NCBI GenBank assembly: GCA_016716365.1
Contig: JADJWM010000007.1
Span: forward strand, 124,001-188,000
Source of the DNA: Chloracidobacterium sp.
Lineage (GTDB): Bacteria > Acidobacteriota > Blastocatellia > Pyrinomonadales > Pyrinomonadaceae
DNA: 64,000 nt
Reading direction: 5' to 3'
Shown here: positions 62,143 through 64,000 of the stretch, in pieces
Position numbering within the stretch: the stretch's first letter is position 1
Layout of the letters: every line of letters begins with the position of its first letter
Notes under the pieces: generated by a model
The model's input: the letters and a program-made list of their open reading frames with translations, nothing else
The model's database searches: none
What the model was told of the DNA's origin: nothing
Translations under genes and position numbers: made by a program

Positions 62143-64000
62143 TCATAAGAGGTCGACGGGGTCGATCTCGACCTGGATCCAACGCCTGCCGGGCAGGGCC
62201 TCGTCAACCTCGGCCATGGCGGCATCGAGCACATCGCGAAGACTGCGGCGGCTGCCGCTTTTCAGGATGATCTGGATCCGGTGCTCGCCTTTGAGCCGCG
62301 ACAATGGGGCTGGTGCCGGCCCCAGGATCCGGCAAGCCCGGCCCGCGTTGGCCGCGTCGAGTGCCTCGCGAACGCGGGCGGCGATCGAATTCGCGGTCTT
62401 AAGGTCGGCATGCCGGACGAGGATCGAGGCAAGTACGACGAACGGCGGATAGGCCATCCTTTCGCGATACCGCATCTCTTCGTCGAAGAACCCTTCGTAA
62501 TCCTGTTTGACCGCGTGACGCAAGGCGTAGTGTTCTGGGTAGTAGGTCTGGATCAGCACACGGCCGCGCCGGTCGCCTCGGCCCGCCCGTCCGGCGACCT
62601 GCGTGATCAGTTGAAAGGTGCGTTCGGCCGAGCGCAGATCAGGAAGGCCAAGCCCGGTGTCCACCGAGATCACACCGACAAGCGTCACATTCGGAAAATC
62701 GTGGCCCTTGGCAAGCATCTGGGTTCCGACGAGCATGTCTATCTCGCCGCGGTCGAACGCAAGGAGCGCCTTTGCCATGTCGCCCTTTCGTGCCATCGTG
62801 TCGCGGTCGATCCGGGCGATGCGCAGGCCGGGGAATTGCCGTTCGAGGATGCCTTGGAGCTGCTCGGTCCCCTGTCCGATGAAATAGAGGAACTCGCCCG
62901 CGCAGAACGGACATTTATCGGGCACGACGGTGCGATATCCGCAATAATGGCAGGTGAGCCGCGGGTCCTTTTTGTGGTAGGTGAGAGTGATGTCGCAATT
63001 GCGGCAGCGGAGACTCTCGCCGCACGACCGGCAGAGGACGAACTGGGAAAACCCACGCCGGTTCAGGAGGATCATCGATTGCTCGCCCTTCCGGTGGGTC
63101 TCCCTGATGGCCTCGACCAGCTGCGGCGAGATGACGACATCCTTTCCGGCCTTTTTGAACACCTCGCGCATATCGATCAGTTCGGCTTGGGCAAGCGGTC
63201 GGTCCTCGATGCGTTTCTGAAGCTGGAGGTATTGATATTTGTCGGCTCTAGCGTTGTCAAAAGTCTCGAGCGACGGCGTTGCCGACCCGAGCACGACGAC
63301 GGCCCCTGCGTTCTTTGCCCGTACGACCGCGGTGTCGCGGGCGTTGTAGAAGGGAGATTCATTCTGCCGGTACGAGCTGTCGTGCTCCTCGTCCACGACG
63401 ATCAGGCCTATATCCGCCAAAGGAGCAAAGATGGCGGACCTGGTGCCGATGGCGATCCGGGCGGTCCCGGAGCGGATCCGCCGCCACTCATCGAACCGTT
63501 CGCCGGCGGACAGGTTAGAGTGGAGGATCGCGACCTCATCGCCGAAAACGACCCTGAGCCGCCTGGAGAAAATAGGAGTCAGGGCGATCTCCGGTACCAG
63601 CATCAGCGAAGATCGTCCCGAACGAAGACAGGCCTTCATCGCCCGGATATAGACCTCGGTCTTGCCGCTTCCGGTGATCCCGTGCAGGAGAAAGGCCTTG
63701 TATCGGCTTGCACTGAGGGCGTTTTCGATCTCATTGAATGCAAATTTTTGTTCGGCGTTCAGTTCGAATTCCGCCAGTTCGGGCAGGCGGGCCGCGGCAA
63801 GCGGGTCGCGAAACACCTCGGTCACATAAACGCGGACGAGGCCCCGTTTCTCGAGGGTATTGACCGGCGACGCACCGGTTCCGGCCTTTTCGACCAGGTC
63901 CACGAAAAGCATCTCGCCGCCGTTCGCCGCCAGTGTATCCAGCACTTTCTGCTGGATTTCTGTGATCGGCTTCGACCCATCCGGGAGAGATGCTCCGGTA
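62143..64000 (-). CDS. priA: Primosomal replication helicase PriA (5' partial)
   Basis: The frame is open to the right edge, so the N-terminus lies outside the window. PriA reloads the replisome at stalled forks. Helicase motif I is HGITGSGKTEVY, motif II DEEHDSSYRQ, and motif III LGSATPSLE. A zinc-binding insertion has eight cysteines in four pairs (CRSC, CRNC, CHYC, CPFC), and motifs IV-VI run through TQMLAKGHDFPNVTLVGV and QVAGRAGRGDRRGRV. A C-terminal domain ends near WIQVEIDPVDLL. The GTG near 63945 is internal, not the true start. Confidence 0.95.
   Translation of the reverse strand, partial: TGASLPDGSKPITEIQQKVLDTLAANGGEMLFVDLVEKAGTGASPVNTLEKRGLVRVYVTEVFRDPLAAARLPELAEFELNAEQKFAFNEIENALSASRYKAFLLHGITGSGKTEVYIRAMKACLRSGRSSLMLVPEIALTPIFSRRLRVVFGDEVAILHSNLSAGERFDEWRRIRSGTARIAIGTRSAIFAPLADIGLIVVDEEHDSSYRQNESPFYNARDTAVVRAKNAGAVVVLGSATPSLETFDNARADKYQYLQLQKRIEDRPLAQAELIDMREVFKKAGKDVVISPQLVEAIRETHRKGEQSMILLNRRGFSQFVLCRSCGESLRCRNCDITLTYHKKDPRLTCHYCGYRTVVPDKCPFCAGEFLYFIGQGTEQLQGILERQFPGLRIARIDRDTMARKGDMAKALLAFDRGEIDMLVGTQMLAKGHDFPNVTLVGVISVDTGLGLPDLRSAERTFQLITQVAGRAGRGDRRGRVLIQTYYPEHYALRHAVKQDYEGFFDEEMRYRERMAYPPFVVLASILVRHADLKTANSIAARVREALDAANAGRACRILGPAPAPLSRLKGEHRIQIILKSGSRRSLRDVLDAAMAEVDEALPGRRWIQVEIDPVDLL

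Overview
The window looks like a chromosomal stretch of a GC-rich, Gram-negative (lpxD is present) member of the Acidobacteriota, most likely class Blastocatellia. This assignment is inferred from gene content: an ECF sigma factor next to a kinase-propeller protein, a CadC-type DNA-binding propeller protein, a DUF3455 protein, tandem secreted amidohydrolases, and many palindromic and degenerate repeats. No rRNA or tRNA gene was recognised.

Layout. 1-5150: accC (5' end outside the window), rpsO-pnp, and a vapBC pair with its own promoter and operator. 5152-15218: glycyl-tRNA synthetase, an aminotransferase, a decayed integron (two attC-bounded cassettes, an attI-like site and an intI fragment) between a broken copy of the ftcD start and intact ftcD, then a KdpD/KdpE-like two-component system with the Kup potassium transporter. 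15232-24733: creatininase-like protein, secreted unknowns, a hemopexin/Cys-rich pair, a DsbA-like protein, ECF sigma factor and a frameshifted kinase-propeller gene. 24922-30404: CCA-adding-enzyme family protein and zinc-protease-like proteins. 30644-37863: the dnaG-rpoD block (minus strand) interrupted on both sides by small accessory inserts (DUF433/DUF5615 and PIN toxin-antitoxin genes, secreted paralogues). 37872-42861: mutS2 carrying two in-frame palindromic elements, DUF427, DUF393, ada and a gene destroyed by a poly-G tract. 43027-49076: three secreted amidohydrolase-family genes, a lipoprotein, msrB. 49172-56598: a CadC-propeller regulator divergent from a set of secreted or unusual genes (Hcp-like, diiron ferritin-like, DUF3455, zincin). 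56639-60359: a REP array with a REP-associated tyrosine transposase. 60360-64000: lpxD, Uma2 endonuclease, priA (partial).

Three signals stand out. First, a small degenerate integron at 8202-9284. Second, three core genes (ftcD 5' end, rpoD 3' end, dnaG 5' end) each have a short duplicated end about 0.7-1.4 kb away, with an accessory insert between the copies. Third, mutS2 has absorbed palindromic repeats as coding sequence, resembling the protein-coding palindromic elements of Rickettsia.

Data quality: two poly-G tracts (1385-1630, 42438-42676) are probably assembly artefacts. At least five gene breaks can each be repaired by adding one base, so some apparent frameshifts may be consensus errors.
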